Source: Nematostella vectensis
Taxonomy: Eukaryota; Cnidaria; Anthozoa; Actiniaria; Edwardsiidae
Assembly: GCF_932526225.1 (NCBI RefSeq)
Contig: NC_064036.1
Span: 2,791,501 to 2,855,500 of the forward strand
Length of the DNA stretch: 64,000 nt
Direction of reading: 5' to 3'
Shown: positions 48,914 to 61,500 of the stretch, piece by piece
How positions within the stretch are numbered: the first letter of the stretch is position 1
Layout: each line of letters starts with the position of its first letter
Made by a program: the position numbers and the translations under genes
Notes under the pieces: generated by a model
The model's input: the letters and a program-made list of their open reading frames with translations, nothing else
What the model was told of the DNA's origin: nothing
Database searches by the model: none

Positions 48914-51522
48914 ATGGAGCCGATCTCTACCGCTAAGGCGAACCAGCTTCTTGGAACAGGAATACTCCAGGTCCTATTTGGCGGGGGAACATTCGCTCTT
49001 GTGTTTCTACTATTTGGGGAGAGCTATGGCGTCGAAAGCAACATGCTCACACGAACTGCCGCGTATTGGGTATCTATTCCGGTGAGTATTCGTGATTGTA
49101 TTTTTATTAAGCCACCTTCTTCTAATTGTGACCACGCAACAAAAACCGCATGCATATGAAGATAAGTTATACAGATTTTCGTGTAGGGGGTAAATATACT
49201 AAGAGCATTTAGTACATAGATTTAGTCGAGATTTTTGAAAAAGCTGATGCAATATGTTGATGCAATAAAGCCGTGTTTTCAAAGATAATTGAAAAATACA
49301 TTAGATGTAATTATAGGGCCAAAGATTTGTTTAGAGAAACGATCAACGCATTGCATGTCGCTTTTTTCCCTATTTTCTTTCCAAGCGTATTTGGTTACTT
49401 TAAACCGGATGCCCGTGGCGGATAAGACTCTATGTTTGATATGCGTGGCATTAAAGCACACAACCGATCAAAGAATACGTATCGCATTCTAGCGAATTTT
49501 ATCAATTGAGGATTTGAATTTCTGAGAACTTGTCGTGTAAGAGGGATAGGGAAGAGTGTGCTACCAAAGTACAGTTATGCTATTTAGTGGTCGACAGAGT
49601 TACACCACAGGACCGTGAAAGGCAACCTTAGGAAGTGTTTATAACATACCCTGAGGGGGTAGGGGGAGATGGAAGCCCTCCCCTTCCAGTTTTCGGCTAT
49701 GAATTGTAACGTATAACCTTTTTATCGTTTTGTTTCAGATAATCTTCGTTGGATTACTTGGCATTTTGAGTGGAACCACGAAACAGAATTGCCTGGTAAT
49801 GGGTGTTATTTTTTTTCTTAATACCAGCTCTATATTCTCCTGTTGTTCTTTTTTTACTTTAAATAAACTGGGTACCAGAGCCTCCAGACTTCTCTCGTCC
49901 AGTGACGCTCAGCCAAAATGCCGCGACCCTGGACGAGAGAAGTCTGTAGGCTTTGGTACCCAGGGTAGCATTTTATTATATTTCATTTCACTTTTTGTTG
50001 TTGTGCAAAAGTCATGAATACCCACATCACAAACCATTGCTAGCTTAAATTACCAAAAGGCACTCTTCTTCGTGTCCGAAAGTCTGTCTCCTAAGTCAAC
50101 CGTCTTTTCTGCAGATCTCACTGTACATGATCGGTAGCGTGGCGTCCTGCGGTCTTGGAACGTTTGTTTGTATTGTCGTGGGCATCAAAGTTAACGCTAT
50201 ACGGTCAGACTGTGGCGAGGACTGTAAGTATGCCATTACGATTCCACCTTACTCCAATACCCCTCAAACTCCTTGTACCCCCTTCACCCCTAATAATTCT
50301 TTGAGATATAAAAATTAAACCGATGCCCTTTCTTGTGGCTATAATTTGCAACCATCTCTCGATGCCAGGAGACATTCTCTATGCTCACTATTTGTGGCTT
50401 TCGCTAGACAAAAAAAAATCCGGCTGCCAGCCTCAAACAGTCGACTGTAACACGTAAATATGGCCTAAGATCTTAAAGCTCCTTTAACTTAAAAAATATA
50501 TATATAATGTTTTACCGTTGCAGCAAGCTGTAAGAATTCTAACACTGCTATGCTGCTCGGAACTCTAGTTCTTTTCTCTTCTTTGGTGGTGTCTGTTGCA
50601 TTATGGGGCGCAGTCAAAGCGTGTCAGGCGAAATGGGGACCCTCGAAGGTAAAACTATGCGAGGAGTTTTCGCGTACCGATTTTCAATTTTTCATCGCAC
50701 AAAGCACGCGCTTCAGTTCAAATTTCTTCTATGTCGTCTAAATGTGGTCTATGTGAGACTGGGACAAGAGGGCGACAATGCTTGTTGTGAAATAATTAAA
50801 TATGCGTTCTTGGGGTATATTCAAAATGACTGCCTCGAAAGGCAAGGTACGAGACGAGATTAAGAGATTACAAGTTCATGACTAGGAGACCGTTTAGCGG
50901 GCAAAAATGAAATGATATGCCAGTATTTGGTGCATTGTTCTTATAAGGCAAAATATACTAACGGGCGAAAAAAAAAGTCAAATACAATTAACAAATTTTA
51001 TATCGTTGATATGAGTATATTCCCCACTAAGGAAACGATGATTCTTCCTTTTAGAAAACGCCGCGTGTGATTGGACAATACCGTGTCGACGGCGCATGCG
51101 TACAAAATAACCACGTACCTGGCTCCACCCCTATTGTGATGATCAACCACCATAACGAAGTCAACCACTTACAAGGAATTCACAATCCAGCAATTGAAGA
51201 AACGGTAAAATCGGCTGCCGACCCTTTACCGGAAATAACCGATGTTTCATCGACTGTTCAAGAGGCCATCGTTAATTCGCCGATACAAACCGTGGAGATG
51301 CCGACTGAGAAGGAGACGGTCTTGTCATCTATTCAACCGTACGAAAGGCTGGCTGTGAGTAATGGATCGGATTCGGACTCTAGTCATTCCACAGTCGACG
51401 AAGGATATAGTAGGTCCGAAGATTCATCGCTGATCGGTGCTCAATCGGATAAAGTTCCGGAAGACATCGGAGTACCGAACCTGGTGTGTGATGCGGAGTG
51501 TACCGTGCTTACACGTTTATAA
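48914..51522 (+). CDS. Four-helix (tetraspan) membrane protein, MS4A-like topology
   Basis: Exons 48914-49081, 49739-49795, 50115-50223, 50524-50648, 51055-51522; 927 nt, 308 aa, GT-AG throughout with the split codon T/CA giving Ser. Four hydrophobic segments: GTGILQVLFGGGTFALVFLL (about 14-34), IPIIFVGLLGILSG (about 50-68), LYMIGSVASCGLGTFVCIVV (about 78-98) and AMLLGTLVLFSSLVVSVALW (about 120-140). The loop between helices 3 and 4 has SDCGEDC and SCKNSN, possible disulfides. The C-terminal ~160 residues are hydrophilic, Ser/Glu-rich and presumably cytosolic. Helix spacing and short loops resemble the MS4A (CD20-like) family, but no signature is decisive. A fold-back MITE is in intron 2. Confidence 0.82.
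49868..49963. mobile_element. Fold-back MITE, copy C (tetraspan gene intron)
   Basis: Arms CTGGGTACCAGAGCCTCCAG with ACTTCTCTCGTCCAG and their inverted copy (49929-49963, three mismatches). Same CTGGGTACCAGAG terminus as copies A and B; the centre differs. Confidence 0.8.
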
Positions 51523-51950
51523 CTTGGATGACTAAAAATGACCAGAAATGACGAGGTGATATTCATATAGCACCTATTATAATATATTTCTTTAGTTAGC
51601 GTCACATAACTAATAGTTATTGATTTGGTAAAGTGAACACGGTGTTATTTTGTTGTTCTTTTTTTTTTTTTCAAAAAAAAAGCAATAAAAAGGAGTGACC
51701 ATTTGATCTCCTAAGGAGAGGTGACTTTCCTGCTCGATATTATTTCACGTCAGATGGTATGCTTAATTTTCGCCGTGCCTTTTAGTAAAAAAGGTTTGCT
51801 TGCTCTACCCTTTTTGAAGTGTCAGCGGCTGCAAAACACAGAGGCCGTGGAGGGGGAAGGGGTGAATGGGCTGATATCCCTTCCCTCCCTTACCCCCACA
51901 ACACAACTCATGGGAAGTTCAGCGGCCCGTTAAGGAGACCATCAAATAAC

Positions 51951-52122
51951 CTCGGTCCATACCGCATCAATTAATGCGAAAGTCGGGTCAACGCTCGGTC
52001 CATACCGCATCAATTCTTGCGAAAGTCGGGTCAAAGCTCGGTCCATACCGCATCGATTCACGCGAAAGTCGGGTCAAACCTCGGTCCATACCGCATCGAT
52101 TCACGCGAAAGTCGGGTCAAAA
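51951..52122. repeat. 43-bp minisatellite, four copies
   Basis: Units start at 51951, 51994, 52037 and 52080, each CTCGGTCCATACCGCATC(A/G)ATT, then GCGAAAGTCGGGTCAA. Located about 430 bp past the tetraspan gene stop. Confidence 0.9.
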
Positions 52123-53123
52123 CTGGGGTATTTATGTTCTGTTTTTAATATATTTTAATGTATTATGCTTGACATGGGGTTTTAGAAAATAGGGAAAAAT
52201 AGTTTGGATCTTTGTTCAATGCTTCTCACTATATAGTGTATTTCTGGAAGTTCAAAGTACACAACAACAAAAGGTTCAAAACCTGCATTTGTTAAAATAT
52301 TTGATTATAATATTTCTAATTCTCTGCTGGTCAAAAATTTCATTGTCGGACAAATGGGACAAAGATTGATTTTATGTAACCATTATAGTCCGCTTTTACG
52401 AATGCATTCTATGTAAAGTATTTCTTACACTATTACTGTTGTTTCAAACTGCCACATCAAGATCAGTGTGTGTTTGTAAATTAGATATTATTTTCAGCTA
52501 TGCTTAATAAACGAATTTAATGAATATTCTAGACTTTGTATTGCTTGTTATAGAGGTGAAAACGATGTTAGACAATCTTCCACTTGGAGCGTCCATTTCC
52601 CATTAAAGATATGGCATAATACTTATTTTAGGGGTGGATACATTTATCTAAACGAGGGCTCTCATTTCATATTCTAAGAGGTGGGGGGTGCTTATTTCAC
52701 AGGCACGTACACAGGGGGGTGCGCTCACCCCCTCCCCTTGGCAGCCAAAAAGTTCTTATTAAGGAATCTTCAAATACTATGCTTTTTCCATATGATACCT
52801 ATGACTGCGCTACCTGTTTTAGTTGTAGCACCAAATAAATAGAAGGGGGGGGGGGGGGGGGGGGAAATGGGGATGATAGTATTTGTGAGTGATTTTTCCC
52901 CCTTATAAACGTTTAGATATTCACACATGGCTTTATATATATACAATTCATAAGTTATTCCTATAGAAACTTTTTAAAGTTTTTTTTTCCCCTAGGCAAC
53001 TTTATTGTAACAACATTACGCCGTTTCGAAAGGAATGAAATAAGGTAGCTCTGTTTATTCACCCCTTTGGATGATTACAGTGCAGCTTTTCACAGCGACT
53101 TTGCACTTTATACAGCTCAGTCA
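52123..53123. other. Intergenic, no gene seen
   Basis: AT-rich with G-runs near 52846-52866. The end of the minus-strand GPCR transcript must lie here. Nothing else was recognised. Confidence 0.5.
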
Positions 53124-54056
53124 CTAGGTTGGCTTTTTGAACACAGCACATGTTTTTAAGACCCGAACACTTGCGCGACGCACGTCTCTCAGCCTCCAAA
53201 AGTAAAACAATGGATTCGCCGTCGCATTCAAAAACACGAAAGTGTCAGCTACTACTATGGCAACGGACAACGCAGCTGATGCCCCGTATGTAAGCTGGAG
53301 GATCTTGCAGCAGATGTCCGGTATGTAGAAAATCAGCTGAAGAAGGAATACACAGAACATGGTGGTAAATGAGCGGTGGTACTTCCTAACGTTGATGCAG
53401 ACTGCAGCTTCGTTTGTGTCTGGATTTATGGGAGTCACACGCGCTTGATGAACGCGTAACCCTCGAAACGCGCGCCAATACGCCGTGAACGTGACAAAGA
53501 GGCAAAGCGAGAACACCACTGCGAGAAAAGCAATAAATGTCTCACGGTAAACCCCAATAGGACTGAGCCCCCATAGCAAGACAACCGACCAAAGGGCAAT
53601 AAGTAGCGATAGCACTCGGGATGACGTCACGGAGGAGCGATATCGCAGCATAAGTTTAATCGCGAGAAACCTATCAATGGACATCGCGGTCAGCGTCAGC
53701 ATAAGAGCCAGAGGTAAAGTGTTCGTCAAGTAATTGGCAAGAATTCCAATATGGCAGTAGACGTTTTTGAGGTCTTTCTGCTCTAGCACCCGCGCTACTA
53801 TGTACAGCGGTTGTAGCAGCAATCCGATGACACAATCAGTGATAGCCATGTTAAAAAGGAGGAAATTTGACGGCGTTCTCAGATGGCGCGTCTTTAAGAT
53901 GGCTGCTATGACGATGCTGTTTAAGAAGACAGCGGGTAGCGCAAGTACACCGTTTAAGATACTTGTGACGAGTACGCATAACGTGTGGGCGGGGCTTTTC
54001 ACGTGGTTGTAGGTCATGTGCCAGCGGAGACACGTGCTCTCCATAGAGTGGTTCAT
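53124..54056 (-). CDS. Class A (rhodopsin-family) GPCR, orphan, intronless
   Basis: Single-exon seven-helix receptor, 310 aa from the ATG at 54056 (MNHSMESTC). An in-frame ATG at 54095 would add 13 residues. MNHS gives a glycosylation site, so the shorter start is preferred. Seen: TM1 with FLNSIVIAAIL; TM2 LLFNMAITDCVIG (N-x-x-I-T-D for NLxxAD); TM3 ending MSIDRFLAIKL (DRF); TM7 NATANPLFYFWRLRDVRR, i.e. NPLFYFW in place of NPxxY. ICL3 is short with a hydrophilic NPDTNE segment. The NPLFYFWR ending recurs in lineage-specific cnidarian orphan receptors as far as I recall. Ligand unknown. It is not closely similar to the receptor at 20088-21029. Confidence 0.88.
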   Translation of the reverse strand: MNHSMESTCLRWHMTYNHVKSPAHTLCVLVTSILNGVLALPAVFLNSIVIAAILKTRHLRTPSNFLLFNMAITDCVIGLLLQPLYIVARVLEQKDLKNVYCHIGILANYLTNTLPLALMLTLTAMSIDRFLAIKLMLRYRSSVTSSRVLSLLIALWSVVLLWGLSPIGVYRETFIAFLAVVFSLCLFVTFTAYWRAFRGLRVHQARVTPINPDTNEAAVCINVRKYHRSFTTMFCVFLLQLIFYIPDICCKILQLTYGASAALSVAIVVADTFVFLNATANPLFYFWRLRDVRRASVRVLKTCAVFKKPT

Positions 54057-54095
54057 TTTTTGGTCACCCAAACAAAAAAGCTGGAGCCAGTACAA

Positions 54096-55149
54096 AGATC
54101 AGTTGATTGTAACGAAGGTTTACATATGTGATCTGAAAGATAAAGAAGTGCACCATTATAAAGCTATTGAGTAGAGAATGTGTGAAAGAAAACATTGCAT
54201 CAGCGGGCCATTTTATAAAAAAATAATTGTTCAAGCTATGGGAAGCTCAGGAAATTGAACGAGCAATGTGATGAGGGAACAACAACAAGTATGATAACAA
54301 ACTAATAGACCACCAAGGAGATGAACCCAATCTCAAACTCATATAATCCCGTAATGAAAACACCGGGAAAACATGTGCAAACCTCTGGCTAAACACTAAT
54401 CTTTATGTCCTTAAGGGCTCTCTGTATACGATATTCGCCGTATCATAAACATGAAATCTTTGTACGTTTGAAAATCTGAATCCAACCGGTAAGAATCGAT
54501 ATATACATATATATAAAATGACAAATATTTTAAAAAACGATTCATAAGTTAAACTTACTAGATATATTTAGGCACTTCCCAAAGCGGAGCCCCACACTTA
54601 ATAATACGCTTTAATATGCTATATATAAATTCTCAAAATTCGAAACACTATTTAGGCCATTGGACAAATGTTTGTAGTTTCCATAGTACATACAATAAAT
54701 GAAGAATTATAAGAAGATACAATCTTTATACTTACGTCTATCCGAATAATATTTTCGCATCACCCAACCCAGGTTTACGGAATCGCTTGGATTTACAAAA
54801 TACCAAAACGTTAGGTTTGAGCACCTTCGTGATTTCAAACCTATTTTAATAGTTTAATTTATTTAGAAATTGTTTAATTTAAAAACTGTGTTGGTATAAT
54901 TGACGTATACTGCAAAGAACAAAAATTAAAAGCGCAAGGGTACAAAACGGACCTGTTCCGCAAAACATCCGCAGCCCGTTTTTTGCTGGTTGTGAAGATG
55001 TTAGACCTCTTGGTTGCTGGGAAAAAACCGTCTCGAATGGTTCTGCTGGGTGGTTGTGGTTGAGCGCCTCTAGGCAGCACTTACCAACTTTGACAAGAAA
55101 TCGCAAAATTATCGAAGTTTCCTCCATCCTCACCCTCAACTCAACGGTA
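54096..55149. other. Intergenic, no gene seen
   Basis: AT-rich sequence with a short ATATATACATATATATA run near 54497. No coding features. The LINE's 5' end may start anywhere from about 54900. Confidence 0.45.
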
Positions 55150-55354
55150 GTCCATTCCCTAAATACCTTGAGATGGCCCTGTGCTATCCAAGTGCCGTGC
55201 TGAGAGGATTTCGCTCTGCAAGCATCCCAAACTTGCCTACAAGCCTATGGCGTCGGTTGACTGGTCTTGGAATCACTAGAAGAAAACCTACCCGTCGAGG
55301 CTGCCGTGGATAGGCGCACGACTTCGTTGCCTAGCTCCAACCACGACAGATGTC

Positions 55355-56461
55355 TTGCCTCCTGATCCCATCCCCTCTTTTGATCATGAAGAATTACTTA
55401 CACCCCGGGAAGATGGAGGTTCAAATTTGCATACGGCCAACCAAGAGATATTAAATATTCATAGTGACACCTTCGATTTACAAAGATCTGGGATCGCCTC
55501 AGTGGCCCAGCACAATTACCGCACAAGACCCAAACAAGCTCAAATAAGTCGCCGCAATCAAGCGAACCTCACCGTAATCAGAAGAGTCCCCGAAAAAGGA
55601 AAGAAAGTGTTCGGTCCGAGTATTCTCCTTGCTAACAACATGCCCCTCGCCCCGAAGATCGACGAAGTACTAAGCGTCATCTTGGACGTAAATCCAGACT
55701 TAGGTTTCTTTACCGAAACCTGGCTGGGTGAGAATTTTTGCGAGAACGACCTTCAAATCCCTGGCTACCATTTCCTCGCCCGCAACCGGCGTAATGACAT
55801 GCTTCACGGTGGTGTCGGCCTCTACGTTAAGCAAAACATCCGCTTCAAAACTCTGAGCGCATTCTCTAACGACGAAATCGACGCTCTTTGGGTCGGGCTG
55901 CGCCCTCCGAGACTACCTCGCGGCGTACCCTGTGTTGTCGCAGGCTCAATATACCACCCACAGTTCCTGGACGAGAAATTCATGCTAGAGTATTTGTCCT
56001 CGTCTCTCACCGCAATTGAAGGTCTCTATCCTGGCTGCGGTCTGATGCTGTGTGGCGACTTCAACCGCCTCGACATCTCCCGTCTGACCTCCCAATTTAA
56101 ACTGAAGCAGCTTGTGGACAAACCGACCCGTGGGAACCGGATCCTAGATCTGGCTATTACCAACCTAGCTCAGCTATATGACAAAAACGCAGTGAGCATC
56201 ATGGCGCCGTTTGGTCTCTCGGACCATAATGTAGTAGTCATCCATGCTAAAGCCCGTGTACCAGGGTCCAAGTGCAGCAGGAAAGTCATTACGAGGCGTG
56301 ACACCCGTGCGAGCAGGAAATCTGAGCTCGGCCGCTACCTCTCCTCTGTAGACTGGTCACTAATTGACTTCGGCGCCTCCGGTGAGAATAAATCTAAGTT
56401 TTTGGTGGATTCCATCAATATTACCTCAATATTACCTCAATATATCAATATTACCTCATAA
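55355..56461 (+). pseudogene. LINE endonuclease domain
   Basis: Apurinic/apyrimidinic-type endonuclease that nicks target DNA. All catalytic signatures are visible: LLANN (Asn), FFTETWL (Glu), HGGVGLYV, GSIYHPQF (Tyr), LCGDFNRLD (Asp, Asn), ILDLAITN (Asp) and LSDHNVV (His). The ATG at 55355 need not be the original start, because similarity extends upstream in a broken frame. The frame ends where short repeats of AATATTACCTCA (56418-56458) interrupt it. The stop TAA overlaps the next ATG as TAATG, which looks accidental. Confidence 0.82.
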
Positions 56462-57300
56462 TGCCTGTCAAGCAAACCAAGATCCATGCTGATGATGCCC
56501 CTTGGGTCACTGCAGACTTCAAAAATCTCATCAAGCTCCGCCAAAAAGCATTTCTCGCGGGTGACACAGAGCGCCTCCTACACTACAGGAACACAGTCAA
56601 CCGACAGCGGAAAACCCTCCACAGCAGATACTTTACATCCAAGGTCGCGCAGCTGAGACACGCGAAACCCAGTCAGTGGTGGAGTGCTGTCAAACGCGTT
56701 GCTGGTATGACCCCTGCCTCAGGCCTATGGAACAGTTCCTACCACTGCAAGCGCCCCCTGCCTACGCTGAAGACTCCACCGTGCTCACTGTGTCTGAATC
56801 CACTGTCCTGTCCGCTCTGGCCAAACTGAAGCCTCGTAAGGCTGCTGGCCCAGACAGTATACCCAACTGGATACTGCGGAATTACGCTGAAATTCTGGTC
56901 CAACCAATCACCGCGATACTTAACTGTAGTTTAAGAGAACAAATACTCCCCCCATCGTTGAGGCTTGCCGATGTCGTTCCAGTTCCCAAGCTGAAGCCGG
57001 TAGTCGACGTCAACAAACACCTACGTCCTATCTCACTGACTCCTGCTATTTCAAAGCTTGCTGAGGAGTTCGTCGTTTCCTCCTACGTAGGACCTGCTGT
57101 GTTGAAAATCGTGGACCACGACCGGTACGGAGGCATCCCAAAATCATCCACTCTCTTCGCGCTGACGTCTATGCTCCACCACTGGTCACAGGCGACCGAC
57201 GGCACAGGATCGGCAGTCAGGGTCGTTCTGTTTGATTCCAGAAAGGCCACAGGCGACCGACGGCACAGGATCGGCAGTCAGGGTCGTTCTGTTTGATTAC
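56461..57300 (+). pseudogene. LINE linker and N-terminal reverse-transcriptase part, frameshifted
   Basis: 56461-56750 reads DDAPWVTADFKNLIKLRQKA and PSQWWSAVKRVAGM, the linker typical between endonuclease and polymerase. After a frame change near 56740 the polymerase fingers follow: LAKLKPRKAAGPDSIPNWIL, ADVVPVPK and HLRPISLTPAISKL. The frame is lost again at the 61-bp duplication (57187-57308). Confidence 0.8.
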
Positions 57301-57308
57301 AAAAAGGC
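57187..57308. repeat. 61-bp tandem duplication inside the reverse transcriptase
   Basis: CACAGGCGACCGACGGCACA and what follows, up to GTCGTTCTGTTTGATT, occurs twice with a 61-bp offset. The copies differ at TTCCAGAAAGGCC versus TTACAAAAAGGCC. Because 61 is not a multiple of three it shifts the frame right at motif A. Confidence 0.9.
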
Positions 57309-58245
57309 CTTTGACTTGATTGACCATAATCTTTTGGTCCGCAAGATCTTTGGTCTCGACATTCCTCGCGGTGTGGCGTGCTGGGTCGCAGACTTTCTGA
57401 CGCACCGCAAACAGCGCGTAAAATTATCTTCAGACTGCATGTCGGAGTGGGGTCCAGTCCCCGCTGGAGTGCTTCAAGGTACCAAGCTGGGCCCATGGCT
57501 GTTCCTTCTTATGATAAACGATCTTAGGCTAAGGCTAGCCGACACCCACACTTGGAAATATGTGGATGACACCACAATTGCTGAAACTGTTCCCCGAGGC
57601 TCCCCTGGAAACGTGCAATCAGCAGTATCCGCTGTTGAGGCCTGGTCGCAATCTCAGAGAATGCAACTTAACGCTGAAAAGTGCAAGGAGCTGAGGTTCG
57701 ACTTAAAGAAGATCACCCACAACTTTCCTCCCCTCATGATTGATAATCATGAGCTCCCCGTTGTCACGAACGCGAAGATCCTTGGAGTTACCATAACAGA
57801 AGACCTCAAATGTAACGCCCACGTCTCCGAATGTATTAAAAAGGCCAATAAGCGACTATGCTTCATTGTAATGTTAAAAAGAGCCCAACTCCCTGTTATG
57901 GACATTATTGCCTTTTATCTTTCCACAATTAGGACAGTTTTAGAATACTGCGCGCCTGTTTTCCACAATGCCCTCCCGGCATATCTCAGTGACGAGATCG
58001 AGAGAGTGCAGAAACGAGTAATGTCCATTGTGTCACCACAAGCTAACTACCAGGACTGCCTTGCCAGCTATGGCTTACAGTCTTTGAAGGACAGACGGGG
58101 TGTATTCTGTCTTAATCTGTTCTCGTCTATTTCCACCTGCCCTAACCATAAGCTAGTGAACATCTTACCACCTAAAAGCCAGTGTAGTTATAGTCTTAGA
58201 CAATCCAGAACATTCTCAATTCCGCTTCCGAACCGAACGTTTTAG
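57270..58245 (+). pseudogene. LINE reverse transcriptase, catalytic and C-terminal part
   Basis: Motif A VVLFDYKKAFDLIDH, motif B GVLQGTKLGPWLFLLMINDL, motif C KYVDDTT. The thumb and C-terminal region has LNAEKCKELRF, ILGVTI, KKANKRLCFIVMLKRAQ, IERVQKRVMSIVSP and LKDRRGVFCLNLF. Catalytic Asp residues of motifs A and C are intact. The piece stands alone in frame because of the upstream duplication. The fragment at 25250-25706 is a relative of its last third. Confidence 0.85.
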
Positions 58246-58492
58246 GCGATCTTTCATCCCGGCCATGGCATCCAGTTGCACCACTAAATTTAACGTATAA
58301 TCCCAACTGAACATATCATATTCGCTCATTTTATAGTATATAGCTTTCCTTTTATCATAGTCGCATTTTAGTCTATTGCCTGTAATATGCATATATATAG
58401 TTATATTTTGATTCTTTTATTTTCTTTTTTACTCGATGTAAATTGCGCAATTCAGCGTTTTTTTTAGCTGCCATGCAATCTTTTTGAAATAA

Positions 58493-58508
58493 ACCATCTA
58501 TCTATCTA

Positions 58509-58584
<76 letters not shown>
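58493..58584. repeat. (CTAT)n(CTGT)n microsatellite, LINE tail
   Basis: Three to four CTAT units followed by about 18 CTGT units, directly after AATAAACCATCTAT at the end of the LINE. Confidence 0.95.
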
Positions 58585-61500
58585 AAACTGGCGCTGGAGC
58601 GGATGCTTGGGAAAAGCCATTGCTGGCTGATCACCGAGCATGTTTGCGGAATTATATTTTGCTTTCAAAAAAGTTATAAACTTAAATATAATTTGTAAGC
58701 TACTTTTAATTTTTTTCTCATGGGAATGAATCCACCAAGATTAGACTAAAGGTTATAGGTGTATAAACGGCAAAGAGATTTCAACGGGGAAAAGTTTATA
58801 AGAATGAATCGGGCAGTTTGTTGAAAGAATGTTTTGTCGTAAATTTCGATATACAGCGTAAACTCGATAAATCTGATTGGGATGTGAAATAAGATAATAA
58901 AAGGAATTAAGGTGCCTGAATCTTTGTCAAAAGTAAAAGGAAAAGATTTCAACCGGGAAAAATTCTGTTATCAATAACATTTAACCAGTCTACCGCGAAC
59001 AGAACGAAAGAAAGCATTCATTTGTATGTACCTTAATCACACTTTTTCCATGCCAGATTCAAGAGAGTCTATATTCATTAACCTATACTACCTCATCGTA
59101 AAGTCCCCCTAAAGTTGAGTCATCGATTTTCGGTTTCCCATTTAGCGTCGAAAACAGCAAGCACTTCCGATTCGTAGTTCTGTACCAAATGCCAGGGTTT
59201 CCAGAATGCTTTTGCCTTTTAAGTTTACCTTCCTTAGGGCTTGGAGCTCACCATAGAAGACTCACATCCGCGTATTTTTACAGTCTGTTATAGTAATTAA
59301 GTTATTATAAGCTTTGGCTTATAGCATGTTTACGACGAAAGAAAAAAAAATTAAAAATATTTTTCTCTACGCGCGCGTTCTCACTTTCGCGCCATTCAAT
59401 TTTCGGCCAATCAGAGACGCGAGGGGCACAGACACGGGAAAATCCACAGGAATCCAATCGTGACCACGGGAACTTTATCGTATGGCTATACCACTCTTCT
59501 ATGACTATTGGGGCTCCTCAGGGGCTCCGCTAAAATGTGTTAGGTCTCACCTTATCGGAGTTAAAAACAAATACATTCCTAATAAATAAATACAGCTTTC
59601 TTTTTTCAACAATACCAAATTACCACACGAGGCACATATCAAGTATGATTTTAGGGCTTATAATTATCTTGAATATTGCGATATGAACCATCGTTGTTCA
59701 ATAAATGTTATGATGTGTTTACGTTTCACATGCGCGATAATCCCTGCAGAGGTGCCCAGTAACAAAATCGAGTTTATGGAGATATACACACAACATATAT
59801 AACGTTAATATCTGCTTTCAAGTGTATTAAAGAAACTGGAGTAATTCACTATATACGATCACCAATCTGATAGTTCCCTTTTACTTTGCTCGAAGTTTAA
59901 CAACGTCTGATAATAAACCACAAAAGAAAAGTAGATGGCCTGAAGTAGACGCCTGTTGAGATGCATTTGAATGCGGATGTTCCTATAACTCTAACAATGA
60001 CTAAACTAGGAGATTGCTCATGCATTTTGTGTTTGGTAGCGAAAATTGCTGCTTTGATAAGTACTGATTGCTTCAGTACTTCATTGGATTAAGATGATTT
60101 ACCTTCAAAGTTCAAACTTCTCGAGGAGGTCGTAGATAATCGTAGCGAAATCTTGAACTCTACTTCAAGGACATTAAACTCTATTTTATATTCTTGGTTC
60201 CCTGTATTCCCTTATCTTTGTTTTTCGCACCTAGCTATTTTTCTTTGTTCAATTGGTGACCTCACAAAATCGGAATAATGTCTAATTTAGCGAGAGCTGT
60301 AATTTCGATTTGAATGTAAACAATTCAACCATAATTTTCAAGGAAATCGGAAGGAAAGATTCTTCGGATAATATACATGAGAAAACATAAATTGGGACAT
60401 AAACACATTTTTCAACGAGACGCTTACACATTTTGTTAAAATAAAATACGATGAAACGAACGTTGGGCACTATTTTTTTTTTTTTGTTAACAAACAAAGT
60501 TTGAATATCGGTCCTAAAAATACTCTATTCGGTTTGAAAACAAAAATATAAAACATAAGATTAATGAAAATTTATAATGATCACAGCAGGAAAAATATTT
60601 TTGTTCTAAAAGAATAAATAAACAGTTGCATTTCCGCAGCTTTCAAGTAGCAGTGACTCTAAATCTTTGAATATGTAATTCTTTTTTTATTTTTATGTTT
60701 TTTATTTGTTAGTAACGGCTTGAAGATGCACTTTTAGGGATGATTGTTCATTGCTATTATTCTCCGTTCATCAAAATAGTATAGAATAATGCTAAAATAC
60801 TAAATATTTTTCGCTCTCGTGACGAGATAAATTTTTCAAGACATCTAGTGATAGTATTTTTCCATATTGTGCCAGATTTTGAAAGTCTTGTACTGACCTT
60901 CCAAATTTCCGATCTTCAGTCCTTACGTGCGGCAAGAAACTGACGTGGATTGACAAGGAAACACAACGAACGAGGATTCTTGGTTTCCAACTAATAATAC
61001 TGCACATGGCTTATTCCTAACAGTTCTGACATTTTCATTCCCTTTCTTTCCTTTTTCTTTTGGTTCAAAGTATAAGAGTCAAAATCAAAGAAATGGCTAT
61101 AAAGGTTAATAACTTCTTATAAAGCGTCACATTCAAAATTAGAACTTACCAGTTCTTTGTTCTTTTTGCTGTCATTAAAAAAGTTAATGACAATAACTGG
61201 CTGTAGACTATATTTTCAATAATCTTTTTTGCTTGTGGAAATACAACATGAATAAATAAATAAAAGGTTTATCTTCATTAACTAATTAAGAATTTTTTTT
61301 AAAGTTGAATACAAACAAGATTGTAATTTGCTTATTGTAGCACTTTTCGCCCCTGAGCAACATATGCCCATTACTTGTTGTCATAGAAACGTTGTGCTTT
61401 GGTGCTCTTTTTATCTTTTGGGTTGGATTAGTAATGTGTTTTATTTGATAAAATCCCCCCCCCCCCAAAAAAAAAAGAACAATGTAGAGAAATTTGGTAA

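Larger units (their letters stand above)
55150..58584 (+). mobile_element. Non-LTR retrotransposon (LINE, CR1/L2-like), nearly complete but broken
   Basis: Order: a basic N-terminal remnant (PTSLWRRLTGLGITRRKPTR in a frame with stops, about 55230-55310), an apurinic-type endonuclease (55355-56461), a linker, a reverse transcriptase (56676-58245), a ~240-bp 3' UTR and a (CTAT)n(CTGT)n tail (58493-58584). The simple-repeat tail instead of poly(A) fits the CR1/L2 group. The reading frame is cut by microduplications at 56412-56458, a frame change near 56740 and a 61-bp tandem duplication at 57187-57308. The 5' limit is approximate. Confidence 0.85.

Noticed and set aside
56459-56463. TAATG coupling of two LINE frames
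   Set aside because: The overlap lies in a slippage-generated repeat; one original continuous frame is more likely.
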